Positions 1-9,290 of a stretch of DNA of 64,000 nt are shown here, piece by piece. The notes below the pieces were generated by a model. That model was not told the origin of the DNA and made no database searches. It worked only from the letters and a program-made list of their open reading frames with translations. The DNA is from Streptomyces sp. NBC_01750 (GTDB lineage Bacteria > Actinomycetota > Actinomycetes > Streptomycetales > Streptomycetaceae): the NCBI RefSeq assembly GCF_035918095.1, contig NZ_CP109137.1, positions 2,482,001-2,546,000 of the forward strand. The letters run 5' to 3'. Position 1 is the first letter of the stretch. Each line of letters begins with the position of its first letter. A program made the translations under genes and the position numbers.

Positions 1-2
1 TG

Positions 3-71
3 ATCACCGAGACGCCCGGAGGCCGGGAAGGGCACGCGGCGGATGTGGCGCTGCTGAAGAAACTCCGCTGA
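3..71 (+). CDS. C-terminal end of an unidentified protein (cut by window edge)
   Basis: The open frame from the left edge ends at a TGA at 69-71 and encodes 22 residues finishing GREGHAADVALLKKLR. Only the tail is present, so the family cannot be named. It runs in the same direction as the DUF4396 gene, with a CsoR-type operator in the gap between them; a metal-related role is possible but is pure inference. Confidence 0.5.
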   Translation: MTETPGGREGHAADVALLKKLR

Positions 72-87
72 GGGACCTCCATCGGGA

Positions 88-104
88 ATACCCCCCAGGG
101 GTAT
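88..104. promoter_or_regulatory. CsoR-type copper operator candidate
   Basis: A perfect 7-bp inverted repeat, ATACCCC-CCA-GGGGTAT, lies 50 bp upstream of the DUF4396 start. It closely resembles the GC-rich pseudo-palindromes bound by the copper-sensing repressor CsoR in actinobacteria. It probably controls the downstream gene. Assignment rests on motif similarity only. Confidence 0.65.
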
Positions 105-154
105 ACGGTTTCTTGCTGTCGACAGGAACCGCCATCTGACTCCGGGGGCTTCTC

Positions 155-658
155 ATGCAGCACGACACCCACACCGCGCCCGCTCACCACACCCACGAAG
201 AGCACCCGCACGACATCGGCAGGGTCAGCTGGTCCATGGCAGCCCGGGCAACCCTCCACTGCCTCACCGGCTGCGCCATCGGCGAGGTCCTGGGGATGGT
301 GCTCGGCACCGCGTTCGGCTGGGGAAATGCGCCGACGATGATCCTGGCGATCGTGCTGGCGTTCTTCTTCGGCTACTCACTCACACTGCGCGGCGTCCTC
401 AAGGCCGGCGTCGGCTTCGGTACCGCGGTCCGGGTGGCACTGGCCGCCGACACCCTGTCCATCGCCGTGATGGAACTGATCGACAACGGCGTGATCGCGC
501 TCTGGCCGAACGCCATGGACGCGCATCTCTCGGACGCGCTGTTCTGGGGCGCCCTCGCCGCCTCACTCGTCCTCGCCTTTGTGGTCACCACACCCGTCAA
601 CAAGTGGATGATCGGCCGCGGCAGGGGCCACGCGGTGGCCCACCGGTACCACCATTGA
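155..658 (+). CDS. DUF4396-type His-rich membrane protein
   Basis: This 167-residue protein has a His-rich hydrophilic N-terminus (residues 2-21, HDTHTAPAHHTHEEHPHD) and about four hydrophobic segments, including one with the GMVLGTAFGWG sequence typical of DUF4396 proteins. The C-terminus is also His-rich (HRYHH). The family has no proven function that I know of. His clusters at both ends and the CsoR-type operator upstream suggest a copper or other metal role, which is inference. Confidence 0.75.
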   Translation: MQHDTHTAPAHHTHEEHPHDIGRVSWSMAARATLHCLTGCAIGEVLGMVLGTAFGWGNAPTMILAIVLAFFFGYSLTLRGVLKAGVGFGTAVRVALAADTLSIAVMELIDNGVIALWPNAMDAHLSDALFWGALAASLVLAFVVTTPVNKWMIGRGRGHAVAHRYHH

Positions 659-683
659 CCAGCACCAGCACCAGCACCAGGAC

Positions 684-1316
684 TCAGAGCTCGGGGCCGT
701 CCCCGGGCTCTTCCTGGTACGAGTAGCGCTGCTCGCGCCACGGGTCTCCGAGGTTGTGATAGCCGCGCTCCTCCCAGAAGCCCCGGCGATCGGCGGTCAT
801 GTACTCCACGCCCCGGACCCACTTGGGCCCTTTCCAGGCGTACAGCTGCGGCACGACCAGCCGCAGCGGAAAGCCGTGCTCGGCGGTGAGCAGCTCACCG
901 TCCTTGTGGGTCGCGAAGATCGTGCGCTCCGAGGCGAAGTCGGAGAGCCGCAGATTGGCGCTGTAGCCGTACTCGGCCCAGACCATGACATGGGTGGCGT
1001 TCGGTGCCGGCGGCGCGAAGTCCATCAGCGTACGGGCGGACACACCGCCCCATTCGGCCCCCTGCATGCTGAACTTCGTCACGCAGTGCAGATCGGCGAC
1101 GACGCTGGAGAAGGGCAGCGCCGAGAACTCCTCATGGTTCCAGCAGCGTTTGTCGCCGTCCGCCGTGGCGCCGAAGACCCTGAACTCCCAGCGGTCCGGC
1201 TTGAACTTGGGTACGGGGCCGTAGTGGGTGACCGGCCAGCCACGCTGAAGTCGCTGCCCCGGAGGAAGCTCGGACTCCTCTGATGCGCGGTATTCCCGGC
1301 TCTCCGGCTGACCCAT
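684..1316 (-). CDS. Sulfite-oxidase-like molybdopterin oxidoreductase
   Basis: This 210-residue protein carries the oxidoreductase molybdopterin-binding fold of the sulfite oxidase/YedY superfamily. The conserved Cys in LHCVTKFS (about residue 78) is the expected molybdenum ligand. HGFPLRLVVPQLYAWKGPKW and the GYH near the C-terminus are also family-typical. No signal peptide or heme domain is visible, so it is probably cytoplasmic. The ATG at 1316 follows GAAGG only closely; longer in-frame starts upstream are not family-like. The physiological substrate cannot be predicted. Confidence 0.85.
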   Translation of the reverse strand: MGQPESREYRASEESELPPGQRLQRGWPVTHYGPVPKFKPDRWEFRVFGATADGDKRCWNHEEFSALPFSSVVADLHCVTKFSMQGAEWGGVSARTLMDFAPPAPNATHVMVWAEYGYSANLRLSDFASERTIFATHKDGELLTAEHGFPLRLVVPQLYAWKGPKWVRGVEYMTADRRGFWEERGYHNLGDPWREQRYSYQEEPGDGPEL

Positions 1317-1471
1317 GCCTTCAATGGTGACAGACCAGGAGGGGTGGTCATGACCAGGTCTGAGCCGATTCGGGCAACTCGTACTAAGCATGCACTTACT
1401 GGACGCCCCTCGGTCGCGGTGCGAGGATGCGCGCACCTGCCCCAGTCATACGTGCGGAAGGAGCCTCTGCG

Positions 1472-1951
1472 ATGCAGGGCGACCACGAGGTCATCGAGTT
1501 TCTCAATGAGCAGCTGACCGCCGAATTGACCGCCATCAACCAGTACTTCCTGCACGCGAAGATGCAGGAGAACTTCGGCTGGACGAAGCTCGCCAAGTAC
1601 ACCCGCGCCGAGTCGTTCGACGAGATGAAGCACGCGGAAGTACTGACCGACCGGATCCTCTTCCTCGACGGCCTGCCGAACTACCAGCGCCTTTTCCATG
1701 TGCGCGTCGGCCAGACGGTCACCGAGATGTTCCAGGCCGACCGGCAGGTCGAGGTGGAGGCGATCGACCGCCTCAGGCGCGGCATCGAGGTCATGCGTGG
1801 CAAGGGCGACATCACGTCGGCGAACATCTTCGAGTCGATCCTGGCGGACGAGGAGCATCACATCGACTATCTCGACACCCAGCTGGAGCTGGTCGAGAAA
1901 CTCGGTGAAGCGCTCTACATCGCCCAGCTGATCGAGCAGCCGGAGAGCTGA
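1472..1951 (+). CDS. bfr: Bacterioferritin
   Basis: This 159-residue iron-storage protein assembles as a 24-mer shell in its family. The ferroxidase ligands align with E. coli numbering: Glu18, Glu51, His54, Glu94, Glu127 and His130. The heme-ligating Met52 is also present (DEMKHAE). The ATG follows a strong GGAAGGAG at 1457-1464 region, which fixes the start over an upstream in-frame ATG. It converges with bfd, 14 bp beyond its stop, whose product reduces and mobilises the stored iron. Confidence 0.96.
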   Translation: MQGDHEVIEFLNEQLTAELTAINQYFLHAKMQENFGWTKLAKYTRAESFDEMKHAEVLTDRILFLDGLPNYQRLFHVRVGQTVTEMFQADRQVEVEAIDRLRRGIEVMRGKGDITSANIFESILADEEHHIDYLDTQLELVEKLGEALYIAQLIEQPES

Positions 1952-1965
1952 ATCGCCTCGTGGGG

Positions 1966-2214
1966 CTAGGCGGCCTCGCTGAGCTCCGGGTCCACGGCGA
2001 GCACGGCGGCCGATTCACCCTGGTCGAGCAGCTCGCGGCGCGGGCACGCACCCCGGCCGAGAAGCCCCTGGATGCGGCGTACGCACGACCCGCAGTCGGT
2101 GCCCGCCTTGGAGACCGACGCTATCTGGCGCGGGGTGCAGGCACCGGCATCCGCGTGCTCCTTCACCTGCTTCTCGGTGATGCCGAAGCATGAGCAGACG
2201 TACACGCGGTTCAC
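1966..2214 (-). CDS. bfd: Bacterioferritin-associated ferredoxin (BFD-like [2Fe-2S])
   Basis: This 82-residue protein has the CxC (Cys7, Cys9) plus CxxC (Cys41, Cys44) arrangement of BFD-like [2Fe-2S] domains. Family members pass electrons to bacterioferritin heme to release iron. It is convergent with bfr. Its promoter region carries an iron box, so it is probably derepressed when iron is scarce, consistent with iron mobilisation. Confidence 0.92.
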   Translation of the reverse strand: MNRVYVCSCFGITEKQVKEHADAGACTPRQIASVSKAGTDCGSCVRRIQGLLGRGACPRRELLDQGESAAVLAVDPELSEAA

Positions 2215-2251
2215 CTCCCCGGTCGGGATCGTGGCGCCTTTCCCGATGATC

Positions 2252-2270
2252 GGTGAGGCTTACCTAACCT
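2252..2270 (-). promoter_or_regulatory. DmdR/IdeR iron box upstream of bfd
   Basis: Read on the minus strand, the site is AGGTTAGGTAAGCCTCACC, which matches the actinobacterial iron-box consensus (TTAGGTTAGGCTNACCTAA type) in most positions. It lies about 40-55 bp upstream of the bfd start, where a DtxR-family repressor with Fe2+ would block transcription. The regulator is inferred from the motif. Confidence 0.8.
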
Positions 2271-2306
2271 TACCCGCCGGACCCGGTGCGCAAAAGCCCC
2301 GGATAT

Positions 2307-2347
2307 GACTGTGGGGCGCGGATCACATCGATCCGCGCCCCACAGTC
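2307..2347 (-). terminator. Strong hairpin terminator of the DAHP synthase gene
   Basis: A perfect 17-bp stem (2307-2323 with 2331-2347) encloses a 7-nt loop, 11 bp past the DAHP synthase stop. It separates that transcript from bfd on the same strand. There is no clear U-tract, as is usual in Streptomyces. Confidence 0.85.
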
Positions 2348-2357
2348 GTCATCCGGA

Positions 2358-3830
<1,473 letters not shown>

Positions 3831-3958
3831 TCAGTGCGGCTCGAGGATCGGCTCGCCCGTCACGGGCGGTCCGGCGGCGCGGTACGCCGGGGCCGCCAGG
3901 ACCGCCGGGTCGTCGCCGGCCGCGTCACAGCCACTCCCTACAGCCACCCCCGGACGCG

Positions 3959-3988
3959 CTGCGGATCCGCGGGCTGATGCGTTATGGT
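3959..3988 (+). promoter_or_regulatory. Candidate promoter of the trp leader/anthranilate synthase
   Basis: A -10-like TATGGT (3983-3988) sits seven bases before the leader-peptide ATG, with a weak -35-like TGCGGA (3959-3964) about 18 bp upstream. No Shine-Dalgarno precedes the leader ATG, so the leader peptide may be read from a leaderless transcript. The 285-bp gap from 3711 to 3995 otherwise shows only the two divergent promoter regions. Confidence 0.45.
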
Positions 3989-3995
3989 CGGCGTC

Positions 3996-4052
3996 ATGTT
4001 CGCGCAACCGACTCAGAACTGGTGGTGGACCGCTCATCCGGCGGCCCACTGA
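3996..4052 (+). CDS. trpL: trp operon leader peptide
   Basis: This 18-residue ORF encodes MFAQPTQNWWWTAHPAAH with three consecutive Trp codons (4020-4028). It precedes an intrinsic terminator and the anthranilate synthase gene. Ribosome stalling at the Trp codons when Trp-tRNA is scarce would prevent terminator formation. A trp attenuator of this kind has been described for the homologous anthranilate synthase gene of S. venezuelae. Confidence 0.93.
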   Translation: MFAQPTQNWWWTAHPAAH

Positions 4053-4072
4053 CTGCGCGTACACCCAGTCGC

Positions 4073-4097
4073 GAAGGCCGCCCGAGGGGCGGCCTTC
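4073..4097 (+). terminator. trp attenuator terminator hairpin
   Basis: An 11-bp perfect stem (4073-4083 with 4087-4097) with a 3-nt GAG loop is followed by AGTGTTT. It starts 21 nt after the leader-peptide stop and ends 58 nt before the anthranilate synthase ATG, the position expected for the terminator arm of an attenuator. Confidence 0.88.
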
Positions 4098-4155
4098 AGT
4101 GTTTCCCGGGGTCCCGGGACAGCGGCCGTTCCTCCCACTCGGAAGGAACACGACC

Positions 4156-6093
4156 ATGCTCATCAGCCGGCTGCTGGACGACGACGGCCCGCCCTTCGCC
4201 CTGCTGCGCAGGCGCACCCCCGGCCACGACCACGACACCGTCGAGGTCCTGATCGGCACCGTCCACGAGGCCGAGCGGCTCGCCGACATCCCGGTCGGCG
4301 ACCGCCCCTCACTCGCCCTGGTCCCGTTCCGCCAGATCAGGGAACGCGGCTTCGACGTACGCGACGACGGGACGCCACTGACCGTGCTCGTCGCCGACGA
4401 GTGCCATGAACTCCCTCTCGCCGAAGCCCTGGAGAGACTCCCCGCGCACGACGTACGGGTCGAGGACGGAGCCTTCGACGTCGACGACGAGGAGTACGCG
4501 GGCATCGTCCGGCGCGTCATCGAGGACGAGATCGGACAGGGCGAGGGCGCGAACTTCGTCATCCGCCGTACGTACACCGGCAGGATCCCGGGCTTCGGCC
4601 GGGCCGACGCGCTGGCGCTGTTCCGGAGGCTGCTGGCCGGCGAGCGCGGCGCGTACTGGACCTTCGTCGTGCACACCGGAAACAGGGGGCCCGAAGGGCC
4701 TTCCCCCGATGGGCGGCGGCGGGAGGCGGGCGGGCGCACCCTGGTCGGCGCCTCCCCCGAGGTCCATGTCCGGATGAGCGGCGGCACCGTCGTGATGAAT
4801 CCGATCAGCGGGACGTACCGCTATCCGCCCGAGGGTCCGACCCCCGAGGCGCTGCTCGGCTTCCTGGACGACCGCAAGGAGCGCGAGGAGCTCTCCATGG
4901 TCGTCGACGAGGAGCTGAAGATGATGTGCACCGTCGGCGACATGGGCGGTGTCGTCATCGGGCCGCGGCTCAAGGAGATGGCTCATCTCGCGCACACCGA
5001 GTACGAGTTGCGGGGGCGCTCGTCGCTCGATGTACGGGAGGTGCTGAAGGAGACCATGTTCGCGGCGACGGTCACCGGATCGCCGGTACAGAACGCCTGC
5101 CGTGTCATCGAGCGCCATGAGGTGGGCGGCCGCGGCTACTACGCGGGCGCGCTGGCGCTGATCGGCAGGAGCGCGGGTGGCGGGCGGGAAGGACAGGTCG
5201 GCGCGCAGACCCTCGACTCGCCCATTCTCATCCGCACCGCCGACATCGACGCCGATGGTTCCCTGCGGGTACCGGTCGGGGCGACCCTGGTACGGCACTC
5301 CGACCCGGCGGGCGAGGTCGCCGAGACGCACGCCAAGGCGGCCGGGGTACTGGCCGCGCTGGGGGTGCGTCCCGGGCGGCCGCAGGAGCAGGCCGAACGC
5401 CCGAAGCTCGCCGACGATCCGCGGGTGCGGGCCGCCCTGGACGCCCGTCGCGCCGACCTCGCGCCCTTCTGGCTGCGGATGCAGGAGCGCTGCGCCCAGC
5501 TGACCGGCCATGCCCTGGTCGTCGACGCCGAGGACACCTTCACCGCGATGCTGGCGCACCTGCTGCGCTCCTCGGGCCTGGAGGTGACGGTCCGGCGGTA
5601 CGACGAACCGGGCCTGCGGGAGACGGTGCGCGCCCATGAGGGACCGGTGGTGCTCGGTCCCGGCCCCGGCGATCCCGCCGATGCCGGTGACCCGAAGATG
5701 CGCTTCCTGCGTGCGCTCGCCGCCGATCTGCTGCGCGAGCACCGCCACGGTCTGCTGGGCGTCTGCCTCGGCCATGAGCTGATGGCGGCCGAACTGGGCC
5801 TGGAGATCGTACGGAAGGACGCACCGCACCAAGGGGCGCAGGAGCGGATCGACTTCTTCGGGCGCGAGGAGACGGTGGGGTTCTACAACAGCTTCACCGC
5901 GCGCTGCGACGAGAAGACCGCCGCGGAGCTGGCAACGCACCGCATCGAGCTCAGCCGCGACGAGGCGAGCGGGGAGGTGCACGCGATGCGCGGTCCGGGC
6001 TTCGCCGGTCTGCAGTTCCACCCGGAATCGGTGCTCACGACGGACGGGGCGGCGCTCACCGCGGCACTGCTCGCGGGCGTGCTCGTCGGTTGA
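4156..6093 (+). CDS. trpE: Fused anthranilate synthase (TrpE-TrpG type)
   Basis: This 645-residue protein converts chorismate and glutamine to anthranilate. The N-terminal two-thirds is the chorismate-utilising domain (GASPE, NPISGTYRYP, DEELKMMCTVGDMGG, ATVTGSPVQNACRVIERHE, GRGYYAGALALIGR). The C-terminal part is a class I glutamine amidotransferase (LGPGPGDPADAG, catalytic Cys in LLGVCLGHE, LQFHPESVLT). The layout resembles PhzE and S. venezuelae anthranilate synthase. The ATG follows GGAAGGAAC at 4141. About 18 extra residues (around residues 175-193, rich in G, R and P) interrupt the usually continuous HTG-RTLVGASPE block. Regulated by the trp attenuator. Confidence 0.95.
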   Translation: MLISRLLDDDGPPFALLRRRTPGHDHDTVEVLIGTVHEAERLADIPVGDRPSLALVPFRQIRERGFDVRDDGTPLTVLVADECHELPLAEALERLPAHDVRVEDGAFDVDDEEYAGIVRRVIEDEIGQGEGANFVIRRTYTGRIPGFGRADALALFRRLLAGERGAYWTFVVHTGNRGPEGPSPDGRRREAGGRTLVGASPEVHVRMSGGTVVMNPISGTYRYPPEGPTPEALLGFLDDRKEREELSMVVDEELKMMCTVGDMGGVVIGPRLKEMAHLAHTEYELRGRSSLDVREVLKETMFAATVTGSPVQNACRVIERHEVGGRGYYAGALALIGRSAGGGREGQVGAQTLDSPILIRTADIDADGSLRVPVGATLVRHSDPAGEVAETHAKAAGVLAALGVRPGRPQEQAERPKLADDPRVRAALDARRADLAPFWLRMQERCAQLTGHALVVDAEDTFTAMLAHLLRSSGLEVTVRRYDEPGLRETVRAHEGPVVLGPGPGDPADAGDPKMRFLRALAADLLREHRHGLLGVCLGHELMAAELGLEIVRKDAPHQGAQERIDFFGREETVGFYNSFTARCDEKTAAELATHRIELSRDEASGEVHAMRGPGFAGLQFHPESVLTTDGAALTAALLAGVLVG

Positions 6094-6109
6094 TCAGCGG
6101 TGGGACCAG

Positions 6110-6147
6110 GGGTATGGGCCGGACAAGGCGCATAACGGCCCATACCC
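6110..6147. terminator. Bidirectional terminator between anthranilate synthase and pfkA
   Basis: A 12-bp perfect inverted repeat (6110-6121 with 6136-6147) with a 14-nt loop lies between the two convergent stops, so it can end both transcripts. Confidence 0.75.
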
Positions 6148-6168
6148 AGGGCTCGCCGTGCCGAGTGG

Positions 6169-7197
6169 TCAGCCGAAGAAGACCCCGACCTCCTCGTACA
6201 GCTTCGGGTCGACCGTCTTGAGCCTGGCCGTCGCCTCGGCGATCGGGACGCGCACGATGTCCGTGCCCTGCAGCGCGACCATCTTGCCGAAGTCCCCGTC
6301 CCGCACCGCGTCGATGGCGTGCAGACCGAAGCGGGTGGCCAGCCAGCGGTCGAAGGCACTGGGGGTGCCGCCGCGCTGGACATGGCCGAGGACGGTGGTG
6401 CGGGCCTCCTTGCCGGTACGCCGCTCGATCTCCTTGGCCAGCCACTCGCCGACGCCGGAGAGCCGGACATGACCGAAGGAGTCGAGCGTGCCGTCCTTGA
6501 GGACCGCCTCGCCGTCCTTGGGCATGGCGCCCTCGGCGACCACGACGATCGGGGCGTAACTGGCCTTGAAACGCGAGGTCACCCAGGCACAGACCTGGTC
6601 GACGTCGAAGCGCTGCTCCGGGATGAGGATCACATTGGCGCCGCCGGCCAGACCGGAGTGGAGCGCGATCCAGCCCGCGTGGCGCCCCATCACCTCGACG
6701 ACCAGGACGCGCATATGTGATTCGGCGGTGGTGTGGAGCCGGTCGATGGCCTCGGTCGCGATGCCGACCGCCGTGTCGAAGCCGAAGGTGTAGTCGGTGG
6801 CGGACAGGTCGTTGTCGATGGTCTTGGGCACCCCGACGCATTTGATGCCGTACTCGTCGTGGAGCCGCGCCGCGACACCGAGGGTGTCCTCGCCGCCGAT
6901 CGCGATCAACGCGTCCACCTCGGCCTTGGCGAGGTTGTCCTTGATCCGGCGGATGCCGTTCTCCGCCTTGAGGGGGTTGGTGCGCGAAGAGCCGAGGATG
7001 GTGCCGCCGCGGGGCAGAATGCCGCGTACGGCCGGGATGTCGAGTGGAACCGTGTCGCCTTCGAGGGGTCCGCGCCAGCCGTCGCGATAGCCGACGAATT
7101 CGTACGCGTACTCCTGCACGCCCTTGCGGACGACGCCACGGATGACCGCATTGAGCCCGGGGCAGTCGCCGCCCCCGGTCAGTACTCCGACGCGCAT
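6169..7197 (-). CDS. pfkA: 6-phosphofructokinase
   Basis: This 342-residue glycolytic enzyme phosphorylates fructose-6-phosphate. It has the N-terminal GVLTGGGDCPGLNAVIRG phosphate-binding loop, GSSRTNP, IGGEDTLG, the catalytic PKTIDND block, MGRHAGWIAL and LGHVQRGG. The GGED and PKTIDND pattern is typical of the actinobacterial group III enzymes, which may be ATP- or PPi-dependent; Streptomyces members are mostly ATP-dependent. The ATG at 7197 starts the conserved MRVGVLTGGG. It lies 144 bp downstream of macR on the same strand, with a Crp-like site in that gap, so glycolytic flux may be tied to Crp. Confidence 0.93.
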   Translation of the reverse strand: MRVGVLTGGGDCPGLNAVIRGVVRKGVQEYAYEFVGYRDGWRGPLEGDTVPLDIPAVRGILPRGGTILGSSRTNPLKAENGIRRIKDNLAKAEVDALIAIGGEDTLGVAARLHDEYGIKCVGVPKTIDNDLSATDYTFGFDTAVGIATEAIDRLHTTAESHMRVLVVEVMGRHAGWIALHSGLAGGANVILIPEQRFDVDQVCAWVTSRFKASYAPIVVVAEGAMPKDGEAVLKDGTLDSFGHVRLSGVGEWLAKEIERRTGKEARTTVLGHVQRGGTPSAFDRWLATRFGLHAIDAVRDGDFGKMVALQGTDIVRVPIAEATARLKTVDPKLYEEVGVFFG

Positions 7198-7243
7198 GGA
7201 AGATTCCCTTCGCCTGGTGAGCCGTAGGACCGCCACGCTAATG

Positions 7244-7257
7244 GTGATCCAGGTCAC
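7244..7257. promoter_or_regulatory. Crp-like operator upstream of pfkA
   Basis: The palindrome GTGATCCAGGTCAC fits both the general CRP pattern GTGA-N6-TCAC and the Streptomyces Crp consensus GTG-N6-GNCAC. It is centred about 53 bp upstream of the pfkA start. Binding is predicted, not shown. Confidence 0.6.
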
Positions 7258-7341
7258 TACGGGATGGGACGAAAGGTCAATTCCTGTACGTCATGCGGAG
7301 GTTGACGCCCGGCTTTCACTCGTACGAGTAGGGGGCGGGGG

Positions 7342-8052
7342 TTACGCGTCGTCGAGCCCCCGCTCAATGGCGTACCGCACGAGCTCCACGCGGTTGTGCA
7401 ACTGGAGCTTGCCGAGGGTGTTCTGGACGTGGTTCTGGACGGTGCGGTGCGAGATGACCAGACGCTCGGCGATCTGTTTGTACGAGAGCCCCTTGGCGAC
7501 CAGCCGCAGCACCTCGGTCTCGCGCTCGGTCAGCTGGGGGGCCTTCGGCTCGTCGCCGCCGGACGCGGGTACGGGCTCGGAGGCGAGCCGGCGGTACTCA
7601 CCGAGCACGAGACCGGCGAGGCCCGGTGTGAAGACCGGATCACCGACGGCGGTGCGCCGCACGGCGTCCGTCAGCTCCTCCGTACTGGCCGACTTGAGCA
7701 GATACCCGGTGGCGCCGGACTTCACCGCTTCCAGTACGTCGGCGTGCTCGCCGCTCGCGGAGAGGACCAGGACCCGCAGCGCCGGGTGGGAGCCGACGAG
7801 CTCCTTGCAGACCTGGACGCCGGGCATCCCGGGCAGATTGAGGTCGAGGACGAGAACGTCGGGCGCGACGGCCTTGGCCCGGCGCACGGCCTGCGGTCCG
7901 TCGCCCGCCGTCGCCACCACGTCGAACCCGGCCGCGGCCAGGTCGCGGGCGACCGCGTCCCGCCACATCGGGTGGTCGTCGACGACCATCACCCTGATCG
8001 TCTGCCGGTCCGTCTGCGGGTCCGTCCGACCGCCCGCCTGCTGGTTCGTCAT
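7342..8052 (-). CDS. macR: MacR-like LuxR/NarL-family response regulator
   Basis: This 236-residue regulator has an N-terminal receiver domain (VMVVDDHPMWRDA; phospho-acceptor Asp in VLVLDLNLPG; Lys in GYLLKSAS) and a C-terminal LuxR helix-turn-helix (LTERETEVLRLVAKGLSYKQ). Its start overlaps the histidine kinase stop by 4 nt, so the pair is translationally coupled. Position next to pfkA and plsC matches SCO2120, the MacR of the MacRS system reported to affect morphology and actinorhodin in S. coelicolor. The symbol rests on synteny. Confidence 0.88.
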   Translation of the reverse strand: MTNQQAGGRTDPQTDRQTIRVMVVDDHPMWRDAVARDLAAAGFDVVATAGDGPQAVRRAKAVAPDVLVLDLNLPGMPGVQVCKELVGSHPALRVLVLSASGEHADVLEAVKSGATGYLLKSASTEELTDAVRRTAVGDPVFTPGLAGLVLGEYRRLASEPVPASGGDEPKAPQLTERETEVLRLVAKGLSYKQIAERLVISHRTVQNHVQNTLGKLQLHNRVELVRYAIERGLDDA

Positions 8053-9269
8053 GTGCCTGCCTTCCCCCGTGGAACCTTCAATTCGACTTCTGTGCCCTGG
8101 CCCGGCACCGAGAGCAGCTCGGCCCTGCCGCCCAGCTCCCGCAGCCGCCCGCGGATCGAGAGCGCGACACCGAGCCGCCCCTCCCCCTCGGCCTGCGCGA
8201 GCCTGCCCTCCGGGATGCCCGGCCCGTCGTCCCGTACCGTCACGATCACTTCTTCGGGCCAGTCCTCGACGAGGATCCAGGCCTGGGCGTCGTCACCCGC
8301 ATGTCTGCGGACATTGTCCAGTGCGGCACTGACAGCGGCCGCGAGCTCCGCCGCCGCGCCGGCCGGCAGCAGCACCGGGGCGCCCGGCTCCGACAAGGTG
8401 ACCCTCGACCCGGCGTGCCGGGCGAGCAGCGAGCGCAGATCGCACAGTTCGGGCCCGTGCGGCGGAGCGTCTTCGACGTCGACGGTACGGACCACGGCGC
8501 CGAGCGAGATGTCCTCGGAGGCGCGGGTGGTGGGCACCAGACCGCTGGAGACCAGGGTGCGCAGGGCGACCTCCTGCTCCCCGGCCATTCTGCCCAGCTC
8601 GGCGGCCTCGCCGCCCAGTGCCGTACCGCGCCGCTGCACCATCGCCAGCACCTGGAGCACGCTGTCGTGGATGTCGCGGGCCAGCCGTTCCCGCTCGCGG
8701 GTCGCAGCCTCGATCTCCAGAGCGCGGGCGAGGGTGAGCTCGGAGGCCCGCGCGACCTCGACGACGTAACCGATGGCGATGGAGGCGACCCAGACCAGCA
8801 GGACGTTGTGGAAGGTGTCCCGGCTGGGGTGGCCGCGCTCGACGATATTGGCGACGGCGACGAACGAGGACGCGAAGCCCGCCCAGCGCCAGCCGCCCTT
8901 GATGGCGAAGGCGAGCACGGATCCGGCGGTCCATATCGTCGGCAGGGTGGGGCCGTCGACGGTCTGTGCCTGGGCGTCGGCGAGCGGCGTGAGCATGATG
9001 CCGGTCAGCGCGATGGCGAGGTCGGCGCCGAGGAAGCGTTTGGTGCAGCGGGTGGCGTTGGTGACCTTGGGGAGCGTGACCAGCGTCCAGACGGTCATCA
9101 CCGCGAGGAAGGCGACCGCCACCCAGGGATGCTCGAACTTGCCGCGGGTGAAGACGAAGAGGAGCACCGCGTAGATCATCGTCAGTACGCGGTAGGCGGC
9201 GAGCGCACGCCACAACGGCAGCTCGACCGACATCCGCACTACATGCTCGCGCTTGGCCATTTCCCCCAC
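8049..9269 (-). CDS. macS: MacS-family membrane sensor histidine kinase
   Basis: This 406-residue kinase has four to five N-terminal membrane segments (about residues 20-175), a HisKA_3 phospho-acceptor motif (RERLARDIHDSVLQVLAMVQ, His near residue 200) and a HATPase domain (ALDNVRRHA, VRDDGPGIPEGR). No large extracellular sensor domain is visible, so the signal may be sensed in the membrane. Start is GTG at 9269; an ATG three codons later is possible. It lies 21 bp downstream of plsC, and the three to four genes may be cotranscribed. Confidence 0.88.
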   Translation of the reverse strand: MGEMAKREHVVRMSVELPLWRALAAYRVLTMIYAVLLFVFTRGKFEHPWVAVAFLAVMTVWTLVTLPKVTNATRCTKRFLGADLAIALTGIMLTPLADAQAQTVDGPTLPTIWTAGSVLAFAIKGGWRWAGFASSFVAVANIVERGHPSRDTFHNVLLVWVASIAIGYVVEVARASELTLARALEIEAATRERERLARDIHDSVLQVLAMVQRRGTALGGEAAELGRMAGEQEVALRTLVSSGLVPTTRASEDISLGAVVRTVDVEDAPPHGPELCDLRSLLARHAGSRVTLSEPGAPVLLPAGAAAELAAAVSAALDNVRRHAGDDAQAWILVEDWPEEVIVTVRDDGPGIPEGRLAQAEGEGRLGVALSIRGRLRELGGRAELLSVPGQGTEVELKVPRGKAGT

Positions 9270-9290
9270 CCCCCGGGACGGACAACGCGG

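Noticed and set aside
7319..7330. 12-bp palindrome ACTCGTACGAGT between macR and pfkA
   Set aside because: It is adjacent to the macR stop and does not match the MacR box I recall (TGAGTAC-N2-GTACTCA); such short GC palindromes occur by chance here.
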